Of a DNA stretch of 33,194 nucleotides, positions 1-9,799 are shown in pieces. Numbering within the stretch: the stretch's first letter is position 1; each line of letters starts with the position of its first letter. Source of the DNA: Enhygromyxa salina (GTDB lineage Bacteria; Myxococcota_A; Polyangia; Nannocystales; Nannocystaceae); the NCBI RefSeq assembly GCF_002994615.1, contig NZ_PVNK01000121.1, positions 1-33,194 on the forward strand. The letters are read 5' to 3'. The notes under the pieces are model-generated. The model did no database searches. It was not told the DNA's origin and saw only the letters and a list, made by a program, of their open reading frames with translations. The translations under genes and the position numbers were made by a program.

Positions 1-933
1 GAGGATGGGGGTGGGGATGGGGATGAAGAGATGCCGTGCGAACCCCCATGCGAAGATGGCTTCTTCTATCTGGCCCACAGTAGCGGTTGTGTGAAATTGG
101 CCGACACGTTGTATGTGAGTGATGTTGAGATGGGGGCGCCATATTATACGACGATTAAAAGTGCGGTGTCGGAAGTTCCTGAGGGCGAGGGCAGCCCGAC
201 GCTTATTCTGGTGACGAACAGCTACATTGAAGGGTCTGCTACCATCGGCAGCGGTAAGAAGGTCATAATTGCAGGCGGTAACGTGCGCGCTCGAGCGGAG
301 TTGTCGAGTTCGGACGCTGGCGCCACGCTGCGTGTCAGGCAGGGCGCCGAAGTCCACTTGGTCAGGGTGACTGTTACGAATCGCGGTAATGATGGCGATG
401 GTGGTGGCGACGCCGTTAATATCAAGGATTATGCCTCGCGCTTGTACGTAGATAAGAGCCTTCTGAGGTCGAGGGAGGAAGGATATGGAATAGAGGCGCA
501 CGATGCATCCGAGGTGAAGGTCTGGAGTTCCTTCTTGTGGGGCGCGAAGGGCGGTGTGCGGGCGTCGGAAACCGCGGCTATCGAGACCCGCTACTCGACC
601 GTGGCTGGGGGGGGCGATGGGGTCGCGTGGTCGTGCGGCTCGTGGTCTCCCGAGATCGACTTGATTCGGTCGATTGCCTACTCCACGACGCCGTCAACGG
701 GGTGGGGGTGGTGTCAGCCACAGTTGAGCCCGGGTCTGTGGGTCACCGAGGGCTTGGACATGGGCTTCCCCGAATGGTTCGCCAACTACGGCATGCAAGA
801 CCTGCATGCAGTCGGCGCGCCACCTCCCGAAGACCACCTCGTGGACCGCGCGGACGGCGACCCCCTCTGCGACATCGACGGCGACCCCATCCCCGAGTTC
901 GGCGGCTACCCCGGCGCAGACCAGGTCCTGTGA
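1..933 (+). CDS. Beta-helix repeat protein, C-terminal part of a probable lipoprotein (5' truncated)
   Basis: The reading frame is open from base 1, so the start lies upstream of the window; 310 residues are visible. It begins in an acidic Gly/Asp-rich linker, then a short Cys-containing segment (CEPPCEDGFFYL), then regularly spaced short beta-strand stretches of the right-handed beta-helix type (DAVNIKD, LYVDKSLL, GYGIEAHD, VKVWSSFL), and a closing segment ending CDIDGDPIPEFGG, a tail common in myxobacterial surface proteins. It is a close tandem paralogue of the next gene, whose N-terminus is a signal peptide and Cys-rich module, so the missing part here is probably similar. The stop overlaps a GTG start of the next gene (GTGA). 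The function is unknown; surface or periplasmic location is inferred. Codon use looks less GC-rich than in the housekeeping genes at the right of the window. Confidence 0.8.
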   Translation, partial: EDGGGDGDEEMPCEPPCEDGFFYLAHSSGCVKLADTLYVSDVEMGAPYYTTIKSAVSEVPEGEGSPTLILVTNSYIEGSATIGSGKKVIIAGGNVRARAELSSSDAGATLRVRQGAEVHLVRVTVTNRGNDGDGGGDAVNIKDYASRLYVDKSLLRSREEGYGIEAHDASEVKVWSSFLWGAKGGVRASETAAIETRYSTVAGGGDGVAWSCGSWSPEIDLIRSIAYSTTPSTGWGWCQPQLSPGLWVTEGLDMGFPEWFANYGMQDLHAVGAPPPEDHLVDRADGDPLCDIDGDPIPEFGGYPGADQVL

Positions 934-2270
934 TAGTTCAATTTCTCAGTCACTCGCAACCTGTACGCTCTGCCCAAGCGAGGGTCATGGGATTGCTGGC
1001 CGCGCTCACGGCGGGTGTGGCAGGAGTGTCCTGTGTTGAGTGGATACCCAATGATCAGTATTGCTGGAACGCGCAGGGCGACAAGACGTGTGCGCAGCAG
1101 TTCCCGGACGGAAGCCTGCCGTATTGCATCGATGCCTCGTGCGGGGATCCGGGGGCGGCGTCGCCCTACGGCTGCGTTGCAATGCTGCCGGAGGAGCAAG
1201 CGTGCTACAGCCCCTGTGGCGATGGTGCGTCAATCCTGGAAGATGCGTGTGACGCCGGCGCCAGTGAGGATGAGGATGAGGATGAGGATGAGGATGAGGA
1301 TGAGGATGAGGATGAGGATGAGGATGAGGATGAGGGCGAGAGCGGGGATGGGGATGTGGCTGTGGATGAAGAGATGCCGTGCGACCCCCCATGCGAAGAT
1401 GGCTTCTTCTACCTGGGTCACAGCGGCGGTTGTGTGGAGTTGGCCGACACGTTGTACGTGAGTGATGTTCAGTTGGAGCCGCCATATTATACGACGATTG
1501 AAGATGCGGTGTCGGCAGTTCCCGAGGACGAGGTCAATCCGACGCTCATTGTGATGGCGAGCAGTTCCATTGAGGGGTCAGTCACCGTCGGCAGCGGTAA
1601 GAAGACCATAATTGCAGGCGGTGACCTGAACGCTCGGGCGGAGTTGTCGAGTGCGAACGTCGACGCCACGCTGCGTGTCAGAGACGGAGCCGAAGTTTAC
1701 CTGGTTAGGATGACTGTTACGAATTCCAGTGTTGAGGTGGCAGGCGACGCTGTTAATGTCAAAGACGACGGCTCGCGCTTGTACGTCTATCGGAGCCTGC
1801 TGAGGTCGAGGAAAAATGGGTATGGAATAGAGGTGCACGATGCATCCGAGGTGAAGGTCTCGAGTTCTTTCTTGTGGGGCACGAAGGGCGGTGTGAAGAC
1901 GTCGGAATATGCGATGGTCGAAACCCGCTACACGACCGTGGGCGGGGGCTGGCAGGGAGTCGCGTGGTCGTGCGGCTCGTGGTCTTCCGAGATCGACTTG
2001 ATTCGGTCGATTGCCTACTCCACGACGCCGTCAACGGAGTGGGGGTGGTGTCAGCCACAGCTGAGCCCGGGTGTGTGGGTCACCGAGGGCTTGGACATGG
2101 GCTTCCCCGAATGGTTCGCCAACTACGGCATGCAAGACCTGCATGCAGTCGGCGCGCCACCTCCCGAAGACCACCTCGTGAACCGCGCGGACGGCGACCC
2201 CCTCTGCGACATCGACGGCGACCCCATCCCCGAGTTCGGCGGCTACCCCGGCGCAGACCAGGTCCCCTAA
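930..2270 (+). CDS. Cys-rich N-terminal module plus beta-helix, putative lipoprotein
   Basis: 446 residues from the GTG at 930, which overlaps the preceding stop as GTGA. An ATG at 987 is the alternative; I prefer 930 because the hydrophobic stretch MGLLAALTAGVAGVSC then follows an Arg-containing n-region. The mature part starts with a six-or-more-cysteine module (WNAQGDKTC, GDPGAASPYGC, CYSPCGDG) homologous to the lipoprotein gene at 10676. A pure Glu-Asp linker follows, encoded by 11.5 copies of GAGGAT (1266-1334), then a beta-helix domain nearly duplicating the upstream gene, ending CDIDGDPIPEFGG. The lipobox is atypical (GVSC), so lipid attachment is uncertain. The gene overlaps the next by one base (TAATG), implying translational coupling with the TPR/PEGA-like protein. 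The role is unknown; a surface-exposed structural or binding protein is the inference. Confidence 0.8.
   Translation: MIVQFLSHSQPVRSAQARVMGLLAALTAGVAGVSCVEWIPNDQYCWNAQGDKTCAQQFPDGSLPYCIDASCGDPGAASPYGCVAMLPEEQACYSPCGDGASILEDACDAGASEDEDEDEDEDEDEDEDEDEDEDEGESGDGDVAVDEEMPCDPPCEDGFFYLGHSGGCVELADTLYVSDVQLEPPYYTTIEDAVSAVPEDEVNPTLIVMASSSIEGSVTVGSGKKTIIAGGDLNARAELSSANVDATLRVRDGAEVYLVRMTVTNSSVEVAGDAVNVKDDGSRLYVYRSLLRSRKNGYGIEVHDASEVKVSSSFLWGTKGGVKTSEYAMVETRYTTVGGGWQGVAWSCGSWSSEIDLIRSIAYSTTPSTEWGWCQPQLSPGVWVTEGLDMGFPEWFANYGMQDLHAVGAPPPEDHLVNRADGDPLCDIDGDPIPEFGGYPGADQVP
1266..1334 (+). repeat. (GAGGAT)n hexanucleotide microsatellite coding Glu-Asp
   Basis: Eleven perfect GAGGAT hexamers plus a final GAG lie in frame within the lipoprotein gene and encode an uninterrupted Glu-Asp stretch linking the Cys-rich module to the beta-helix domain. 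Gain or loss of whole units by slippage would keep the frame and only change linker length. Confidence 0.95.
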
Positions 2271-3163
2271 TGCTCAACCTCATCTCAATCTTCCTCACAT
2301 TCACCCAGATCCCACCCCCACCCGTCATCGAGCGCGACTACCACGCCACGGTCGAGAACCTGAGAAAAACCGACGAAGACGCAAACCGCGACCCCATCAA
2401 CTCCGTCGCGGCGCTCACGGCGGCCATCGAATCCCTGAACAGCTTCACCCCCGAGCTCGCCCAAGACCCACAGAGCCTCGCGCTGCGCCAGTTCGCCCGC
2501 CTCAACCTCGCCCGCGCGCACCTGCTCGACGGTCAGCCAGAGCGCGCCGCAGCGGTCATGGATGAGGCGATCCGCGAGGCCATGGGCGCGCAGCTGCCCG
2601 CAGACAAGCTGGGTCCGAGCCTCGCGGAGCTCTACCAGGACCGCCTCGTCGCCCTCGCGGCTGAGGGACGCGCGAGCTTGGTCGTCACTTGCGACGCCCC
2701 ATGCCGAGTCTACGTCGACGAACGCGAGGTCGGCCAAGACCCACCGCCGCTGCTGCTCGGGCGCTACCGGGTCTGGGTCGAGGACGTCGCGGGCACGCGC
2801 GAAACTCTGCGTGAGGAGCTCGCGCTCACGCAGGCGGATCAGACCTACGAGCTCGTCTTTTCTGCGCTCGAGCTCCCCGTGGCGGCTCCGACCGAGCCGT
2901 CGACGAAGCCTCCGCGCATCATCCCGCGCTGGGCGAGCCTCACCTTGTTGGCGGCCGGGGCAGCCGTGATGGCGGCCGGTGGCGCCGCGATCGGCGTCGG
3001 CAACAAGAGCGAGAAAGTCGGTGGCATGGTCGGCGGCGCGGTCGTCTTGGGCATCGGCGGGGCCGCCCTGGCCAGCGGCGTGGTCAGCTTGGGCGTGGAC
3101 GCGTACCGAGCCTCTCACGCGCGCGGGCACCAGGCCACGCTCAGCTGGGCCGTGCGTTTCTAG
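2270..3163 (+). CDS. TPR/PEGA-like membrane protein (paralogue 1)
   Basis: 297 residues. The ATG at 2270 overlaps the upstream TAA by one base. A short hydrophobic N-terminus (MLNLISIFLTFTQIP) looks like a signal peptide. Residues about 20-130 are helical and TPR-like (LRQFARLNLARAHLL, AAAVMDEAIREAMG). Around residue 140 comes a PEGA-like beta domain with a CX3C pair (CDAPCRVYVDE, GRYRVWVED). Two hydrophobic Gly/Ala-rich helices follow near the C-terminus, and the protein ends in an aromatic strand (LSWAVRF). It is closely related to the proteins at 11492 and 12385 and more distantly to that at 13340. Coupling to the lipoprotein gene suggests that the two products work together at the envelope. 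PEGA-like domains are commonly found in surface-layer and envelope proteins; the exact role is unknown. Confidence 0.82.
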   Translation: MLNLISIFLTFTQIPPPPVIERDYHATVENLRKTDEDANRDPINSVAALTAAIESLNSFTPELAQDPQSLALRQFARLNLARAHLLDGQPERAAAVMDEAIREAMGAQLPADKLGPSLAELYQDRLVALAAEGRASLVVTCDAPCRVYVDEREVGQDPPPLLLGRYRVWVEDVAGTRETLREELALTQADQTYELVFSALELPVAAPTEPSTKPPRIIPRWASLTLLAAGAAVMAAGGAAIGVGNKSEKVGGMVGGAVVLGIGGAALASGVVSLGVDAYRASHARGHQATLSWAVRF

Positions 3164-3169
3164 TCTTCA

Positions 3170-3192
3170 AGGGGCCTTTCAAAAAGGCCCCT
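3170..3192 (+). terminator. Perfect 10-bp hairpin after the first block
   Basis: Arms AGGGGCCTTT (3170-3179) and AAAGGCCCCT (3183-3192) enclose a 3-nt loop, starting 7 bases after the stop at 3163. There is no long T-run, as is often so in GC-rich genomes. A transcription terminator is the inferred role. Confidence 0.6.
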
Positions 3193-3446
3193 CGCTGCGG
3201 CGGCAAAGCCCCCTCCGCTCACCCCAAACGCTCGCCTGTCGGCTCGTACTCGAGGAGCCGTTCAAAAAGGCCCCTCGCTGCGGCGGCAAAGCCCCCTCCG
3301 CTCACCCCCAAACGCTCGCCTGTCGGCTCGTACTCGAGGAGCCGTTCAAAAAGGCCCCTCGCTGCGGCGGCAAAGCCCCCTCCGCTCACCCCAAACGCTC
3401 GCCTGTCGGCTCGTACTCGAGGGGCCGTTCAAAAAGGCCCCTCGCT
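3170..3446. repeat. Tandem 83-84 bp intergenic repeat array, three and a part copies
   Basis: The shared motif TTCAAAAAGGCCCCTCGCTG recurs with unit spacings of 83, 84 and 83 bp (A-runs begin at 3181, 3264, 3348 and 3431). The 84-bp unit has one extra C. Each unit holds the segment GCGGCAAAGCCCCCTCCGCT and a GGCTC...GAGCC inverted repeat. Only the first copy has the perfect 10-bp stem; the others have GGAGCCGTT or GGGGCCGTT as left arm and pair imperfectly. The array fills the gap between convergent genes. The copies are almost identical, so it is either recently amplified or kept homogeneous. Confidence 0.93.
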
Positions 3447-3470
3447 GGGCTAATCCCGCGAGCGAGGGGC
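3437..3470 (-). terminator. Inverted repeat over the 3' end of the HEAT-like operon
   Basis: Arms GCCCCTCGCT (3437-3446) and AGCGAGGGGC (3461-3470) are perfectly complementary, with a 14-nt loop that contains the stop codon of the minus-strand gene ending at 3450. It could end transcription of the minus-strand operon. It is built partly from the last copy of the repeat array. Confidence 0.45.
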
Positions 3471-4724
3471 GGCGCGCAGCTTGAAGCGCCCGCTCAGCGG
3501 TCCGCTCAGCTTGGTCGGGCTGCGGGCGTCGAACACGGGCGCCCGGGCGGCGCGAGGCTTGAGCTCCTCGAGCATGATCCGCGCGGGTCCGTCGGGCCGC
3601 AGCCCCGGATCCTCGTCGAAGCGCAGGGCGAGCTCGTCGAACAGGGCCTCGCGCAAGGTGATCGGCACGGCACAGCACAGCGCCGCGGCGATGGAGATCG
3701 GCATGTCCACGAGCGCGCCAAAGCGTCGGCGTTGGCCGCTCGGCCACTCGCGGGCGTGCTCGTCAAACCATTCACGCCACAGGTCGGGGTCCCGACACAG
3801 CCGCGACCCGCTCGCCGGGGTGCTCGTGTCTTGGGCCTCGAGCAGCGGCGCACCGGTGATCAGGAACAGCGCGCCCGCGACCAGCGCTCCGAGCTCGCGC
3901 TCGCCGAGCAGCTCGATCAAGGGCCCAAAGCTCGACGACGCCCCACGCAGGGCGACGGCCGTGACCAGCTCCGTGCTCGGTTCTCGCTCGAGCTCCGCGA
4001 GCAGCCAGCTGCCCGGGACCTCGAAGGCCAGGGCCTGCCCCAGCGGCGACCAGCGAGTGACCGCGTCCGACTTCTCGAGCAAGCGCGCGACTCGGGGGTC
4101 TTTGAGCTTGAGGCAGGCGACGGCGATCGTGCTCCACAGCGTCGGCCGCTTGGCGCGGCCGAGGAGCACCTGCAGCAGCTCGAGCGCGGGTCGATGGCGG
4201 AGCTCACCGAGGGCCCAGACGAAGGCGGGGTCGACCTCGGTCTTGCGCTCGAGCACGAAGCGCGTGAGCGCGTCGCCGAGCGCGGTGATCCGTCGACAGC
4301 CGAGCGCCCGCGCGAGGATCGGGCCGAGCGTGGCCGACTCGAGCGAGAGTTCGAGCTGCCTCGCCCAGGCGTCCGTCAGCTCCAACGCGAGGGCCGACTC
4401 CAGCGCTGGGCCGACGCTCGGGTCTTCGCGGACGCGAGCGTCGAAGCGCGTGAGGACCGAAGTGTCCGAGCCCCGGCAGAGCGCTCGGGTGGCCGCGTGG
4501 ACCCGGCCAGCGTCGCCCGAGTCGACAGCCTCGACGCAGACCTCGGCGGCGAGCTCACGCCCGCGAGCGAGGGCGTCGACGTGGGCGTCGATGCGATCTT
4601 CGAGCTCGGCGAGGTCACTGAGCCTGGTCTCGGGTCGCTCGAGGTGCTCGCGCCGACGCTGATAGAGCGCGGCACAGATCTCGAGGTCCTCGATGTAGAG
4701 CGCGCGACGAAGGGCGTGGGACAT
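3450..4724 (-). CDS. HEAT-like repeat protein resembling TIGR02270 family
   Basis: 424 residues, soluble, no signal peptide. The sequence is almost wholly helical, with repeated Leu/Ala/Arg-rich helix pairs (for example DPAFVWALGELRHRPALELL and AVACLKLKDPRVARLL), as in HEAT-like scaffolds. A conserved WREWFDEH-type segment lies in the C-terminal third. Overall layout and length resemble the TIGR02270 family of unknown function, which I recall from myxobacteria, Geobacter and Pseudomonas; this match is from memory. It is the last gene of a four-gene minus-strand operon, 18 bases after the previous gene. A role as adaptor or scaffold is inferred only from the fold. The protein ends in a basic tail (LRAAPRSRD). 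Confidence 0.78.
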   Translation of the reverse strand: MSHALRRALYIEDLEICAALYQRRREHLERPETRLSDLAELEDRIDAHVDALARGRELAAEVCVEAVDSGDAGRVHAATRALCRGSDTSVLTRFDARVREDPSVGPALESALALELTDAWARQLELSLESATLGPILARALGCRRITALGDALTRFVLERKTEVDPAFVWALGELRHRPALELLQVLLGRAKRPTLWSTIAVACLKLKDPRVARLLEKSDAVTRWSPLGQALAFEVPGSWLLAELEREPSTELVTAVALRGASSSFGPLIELLGERELGALVAGALFLITGAPLLEAQDTSTPASGSRLCRDPDLWREWFDEHAREWPSGQRRRFGALVDMPISIAAALCCAVPITLREALFDELALRFDEDPGLRPDGPARIMLEELKPRAARAPVFDARSPTKLSGPLSGRFKLRAAPRSRD

Positions 4725-4742
4725 CGGCTGGCCTCTCGATGA

Positions 4743-6230
4743 TCAGGTTGAAGACCACGGGAACCCGCGCTCGAAGTCGATCGCCGCGAGCCCGGCCGCG
4801 TCGAGCTCGGTCGTGAGCTCGTGGGCGAAGCCGTCGAGGCGCAGCGCGGGCAGCTGCGGCGCCCGGATCCCGAGCTCCCGGGCCAGGGCCGCGCGATGTC
4901 GGGCGCCGAGGGCAGCGATCCCGAGGCGCACGCCCTCAGCGTCGAAGTTGCCGCCCGCGAGCCAGCGGCCGTCGGTCCAGAACCGGGCGCTGGCTTGCTG
5001 CCACCAGTCGAGGTCGGCGTCGGGGTTGGCGCACAGGTGGGTGAGGCATGCGCGGGCGAGCTTTGGGTGGGTGTCGAGGCGCGCGAGCGCGAGCTCGATC
5101 GCCTCGGCTCGACCGGTGAGCGCCGCGCACCACAGCGCATGCGGTGGCGCGGCGTCGTCGCGGGCCCAGGCGATCAGCCGACGCTGACCTTCGAGCGTCG
5201 CGAGCGAGGCCGCGAGCTCGGACAGCCGCGGGCGGTCGGGGGCCATCGCCAGGTCCTGACACTGGGCCCACGCGATGTCCATGTCGATGCGCAGCCCCGC
5301 CGTGATCGCGGCGTCGTGGACCCTCGGGTCGGCCTCGTGAATCCGCGCGACGATCGCCGAGAAGCGATACTGACGCTCGGGGTCGACCGCCAGCAGCTCG
5401 AAGCCCGCACACACCAGCGCAGGATCGAGCGAATCGAGGTAGCGGGTCAGGAGCTCGCCGCCGGGATCCAGCCCACGGCGAACAAGCAGTCGCGCCCACG
5501 CGCACGCGCGCCAGGAGAACTGCGCGATGGCGGCGCTGCGCAAGGTCGCGTCGGCCGTCGGCCCGCGCCACAGCGCGAGCGCGTCGAGAACCTCGGAGCG
5601 CTCGAAGTCGGCCTCGGGCAGGAGCTCACTGAGCAAGGTCAGGGTCTCGGTCTCGCGGTGCTCGAGCAGCGCGAGCGCGGCCACGACTCGGGCCTCGGGT
5701 GAGGGCGGATCGCGGACGCACGCGAGCAGCGGCGCGCTGTCGGCGGCCGTGAATTGGGCGACGAGCATCATCATCGCGTCACTCCACCCGCGCTCGGGCC
5801 CGGCCGCGATCGCCACGAGGTCGCGGGGTCCCGCCATCGCGCGTCGCCACTGTGCATAAGCATTGACCGCGACCTCGAAGTGAAAGGTCAGGTCGCTCGA
5901 CATCAGCGGCGCGGGGGCCTCGGCCGGCGGCGCTGGCAGCAGCGTGTCCATCTTGACCAGCGTCGTCGCGTCGACCGGCGGCGCGAGGTCGAGCCCGAGC
6001 TCCTCGAACCCAAGGCAGGCCGTCGCGTCCTCGGTTGGGGGCGGAGGCTCCGGCGGCGTGAGGCCGAGCTGCTCGTAGGTCGCCGCGTACATCGTGCGCT
6101 CGTTGGTCCAGCGTCGAGTCCCGCGCTTGACGGCGGGCACGCCTCGCCGACGTCGCCACAGCAGCAGCGCGGCCGCAAAAATGAGCGCGAGCGCTGCACC
6201 AATGAGAACGACGATGCTCGCGCTGCTCAC
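4743..6230 (-). CDS. Membrane-anchored HEAT-like repeat protein
   Basis: 495 residues. One N-terminal transmembrane helix (SIVVLIGAALALIFAAALLL) is followed by RRRR, so the bulk is predicted to be cytoplasmic by the positive-inside rule. Residues about 110-480 are Leu/Ala/Arg-rich helices arranged like HEAT repeats (VVAALALLEHRETETLTLLS, EVLDALALWRGPTADATL). Catalytic motifs are not visible. It sits third in the kinase operon, 18 bases from each of its neighbours, so it probably acts with the soluble HEAT-like protein next to it and with the kinase. I do not recognise a named family. Confidence 0.76.
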   Translation of the reverse strand: MSSASIVVLIGAALALIFAAALLLWRRRRGVPAVKRGTRRWTNERTMYAATYEQLGLTPPEPPPPTEDATACLGFEELGLDLAPPVDATTLVKMDTLLPAPPAEAPAPLMSSDLTFHFEVAVNAYAQWRRAMAGPRDLVAIAAGPERGWSDAMMMLVAQFTAADSAPLLACVRDPPSPEARVVAALALLEHRETETLTLLSELLPEADFERSEVLDALALWRGPTADATLRSAAIAQFSWRACAWARLLVRRGLDPGGELLTRYLDSLDPALVCAGFELLAVDPERQYRFSAIVARIHEADPRVHDAAITAGLRIDMDIAWAQCQDLAMAPDRPRLSELAASLATLEGQRRLIAWARDDAAPPHALWCAALTGRAEAIELALARLDTHPKLARACLTHLCANPDADLDWWQQASARFWTDGRWLAGGNFDAEGVRLGIAALGARHRAALARELGIRAPQLPALRLDGFAHELTTELDAAGLAAIDFERGFPWSST

Positions 6231-6248
6231 GACGACTCCAGGGGCCGC

Positions 6249-6722
6249 TCAGCTTCGTGGCGGTTGTGGCAAGGGACGACCTTGGGATGCACGGGGCACG
6301 GGGTTGGTGCGCAGCTGATCCTCGTGGGCGGTCGGAGCGTCCTCGTCGCGGCCCGCGTCGGCTGGGATCTGTGTATCGGGGAGCAGCTGAGTGCGGTCCG
6401 GCGGGATGGTTTTTTTGAGGAAGAATCGAGTCGACATCTCGTCGAGCTGGTCCGGCCGCTGTGCCGACGCATCGGCGCTCGTCGGCGTGGGCGAGACGCT
6501 CACCCCGGGCGCGATGAAGCTCGGCCGAGTCTTGGCTCGTGGTTCGGGCTGGAGGCCAACGATTGACTCATGGGGCTGGGCGCGCTCGCGCTCGCTTGGT
6601 CGGACGGTCCACGGCCAGCTCGGATCGTAGGCCCACAGCCACCAAGCGATCGCAAACAACACCACCGCCGCCGTGATCCCAAATCCGAGGATCATGATTG
6701 TTGTGAACGTTGCGAAAATCAT
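6249..6722 (-). CDS. Small single-pass membrane protein of unknown function
   Basis: 157 residues. An N-terminal transmembrane helix (about residues 9-31, ILGFGITAAVVLFAIAWWLW) is followed by a long Pro/Ser/Thr/Asp-rich tail with no clear domain. The start ATG is five bases after the stop of the kinase gene, so the two are probably co-transcribed. A Thr/Ser-rich disordered tail beside a Ser/Thr kinase could be a phosphorylation target, but that is inference from position and composition only. Confidence 0.68.
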   Translation of the reverse strand: MIFATFTTIMILGFGITAAVVLFAIAWWLWAYDPSWPWTVRPSERERAQPHESIVGLQPEPRAKTRPSFIAPGVSVSPTPTSADASAQRPDQLDEMSTRFFLKKTIPPDRTQLLPDTQIPADAGRDEDAPTAHEDQLRTNPVPRASQGRPLPQPPRS

Positions 6723-6727
6723 GCGGG

Positions 6728-8470
<1,743 letters not shown>

Positions 8471-8569
8471 AGTCGTGAGCCCGCGCCGAGTGTTCGCTTG
8501 TTTGTTTGGACCCCCCCCCGAACGCGACGGGCAACACGGCGACTGAGCCTCACGAGCCGTGGCGCCAGC
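8471..8569. promoter_or_regulatory. Divergent intergenic region of the two operons
   Basis: The 99 bases lie between the kinase start and the start of the plus-strand operon. They contain a TTGTTTGTTTGG stretch and a run of nine C. No convincing sigma-70 promoter pair or operator could be assigned by eye, but promoters for both operons must lie here or within the gene ends. Confidence 0.45.
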
Positions 8570-9799
8570 ATGACGCAACTCCTCTCCATGTTCAGCGCCT
8601 CCGGCGAGGACGACTCCACGCAGTCGTTCACGCTCGCCGAGATCGAGCTGATGCGCGCGACCGTCGGTCCGCGTGTATATGTGGTGAGGCCCGAGGACTT
8701 CGTCGGCTTTGGTGATGCGGGGACCCCCCCGGGGATGATCGGGAGCGGCAACGCGGCGTCGCTCACGATCGTCGGTTGCGTGGAGCCGCGAGCGCTCGAA
8801 CAAAGGGGAGCGTCGACCGCTCTTTGTGACTGCCCGGCGTCACACGATTCGGGCCCGCCTTCGACCCCGGCCGTGGACGACGCGGCGGCCGCGGACGTTC
8901 CTGTCGCCCGGGTCGGTCCGTTGGGGTGGGCGCCTGCGCAGGCCGAGGTCGCCGCCGCGCCGGAGCTCATCGAGGACGAAGCTCCGACGGCGAAGATCCT
9001 GCTCGAGCACGAACAAGGCGGGGAAGATGGAGATGTCGAGTCCCAAGCAGGGGGCGGCATCGAGCGAAGCTGGCGGCCGTGGTTGGTGGTCCCAGGGGTG
9101 CTGGCGATGGTCCTGGTGCTGCTTGGTCTCGTGATCGCGCTGTGGCCCCAGGCCGAGCTCGAAGTCGAGGACGAGCCAAGCGCGACCGGAGCCGGGGCCA
9201 CCGAGTCTTTGCCCCGGGTTGCTAGCAGCCCGGGGGGCAATGCATCGTGTCGCCTCGCGCCGGAATTTTTGCCGAGGGCGCGAAGCCAAAACGCTGCTGT
9301 ACCGGGCGTACTGCAAGTTTTGGCGACAAAGCTCTCGGCGAAAAGGCCAAGCGAGGCGGCGCGAGGCATTGCACCCCGGGCTGCGAGCCAAGCGCCCCCG
9401 TCAGATCTGGCCAGGGGTGAGGAGGTCGAGGCGCCAGCGCGAGCTGTGGAGCTGTTCGAGGAGCCGCTCGATTCGACCCTGGCAGCGGCGAGTGAGGAGC
9501 TTGGGGCAAAGACAAGCGAGGCGAAGTCCGCGACGAGCGAGGTCTCGGCGTCAGAGACTCGGCCTTGCCTGGCGACCCGCCGGAGCGCCCAACAAGCGTA
9601 CACTGCCGGAGACTGGGACCGTGTGGAGGCGCTCACTCGCAGGTGGCGGTGCTGGTCTGACGCGAGGGTGGTCATGCGCATGCGCATGAATGCGCTATTC
9701 GAGACTGGTGACCACCGCGAGTGTGTGAGGACCGGCAAAGGTTCCAGGGACCCCACAATCGTGACACTGACAAAACGATGCACGCTGGCGCAACGATGA
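8570..9799 (+). CDS. Single-pass membrane protein, first gene of the plus-strand operon
   Basis: 409 residues from the ATG at 8570 ([12 protein letters not shown]). The N-terminal half is acidic and has no signal peptide. A transmembrane helix lies near residues 170-195 ([22 protein letters not shown]). Beyond it comes an Ala/Glu/Ser-rich spacer, then a small C-terminal Cys-containing helical domain ([37 protein letters not shown]) with four cysteines that may pair and a TPR-like look. Topology would put the N-terminus in the cytoplasm, reachable by the kinase encoded on the other side of the shared intergenic region, and the Cys domain in the periplasm. The stop overlaps the next start (ATGA). 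Family unknown. Confidence 0.75.
   Translation: MTQLLSMFSASGEDDSTQSFTLAEIELMRATVGPRVYVVRPEDFVGFGDAGTPPGMIGSGNAASLTIVGCVEPRALEQRGASTALCDCPASHDSGPPSTPAVDDAAAADVPVARVGPLGWAPAQAEVAAAPELIEDEAPTAKILLEHEQGGEDGDVESQAGGGIERSWRPWLVVPGVLAMVLVLLGLVIALWPQAELEVEDEPSATGAGATESLPRVASSPGGNASCRLAPEFLPRARSQNAAVPGVLQVLATKLSAKRPSEAARGIAPRAASQAPPSDLARGEEVEAPARAVELFEEPLDSTLAAASEELGAKTSEAKSATSEVSASETRPCLATRRSAQQAYTAGDWDRVEALTRRWRCWSDARVVMRMRMNALFETGDHRECVRTGKGSRDPTIVTLTKRCTLAQR

Noticed and set aside
537..929. Upstream extension of the second lipoprotein gene
   Set aside because: The frame runs over the 3' part of the first beta-helix gene and reads as Arg-rich shadow; signal-peptide-like sequence begins only after 930.
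3170..3446. CRISPR array
   Set aside because: The 83-84 bp units follow each other directly and are identical over their length; there are no unique spacers.
3178..3450. Small repeat protein coded by the tandem array
   Set aside because: The frame stays open only because the unit has few stops; periodicity of 83 and 84 shifts the frame between units, so no constant peptide is encoded.
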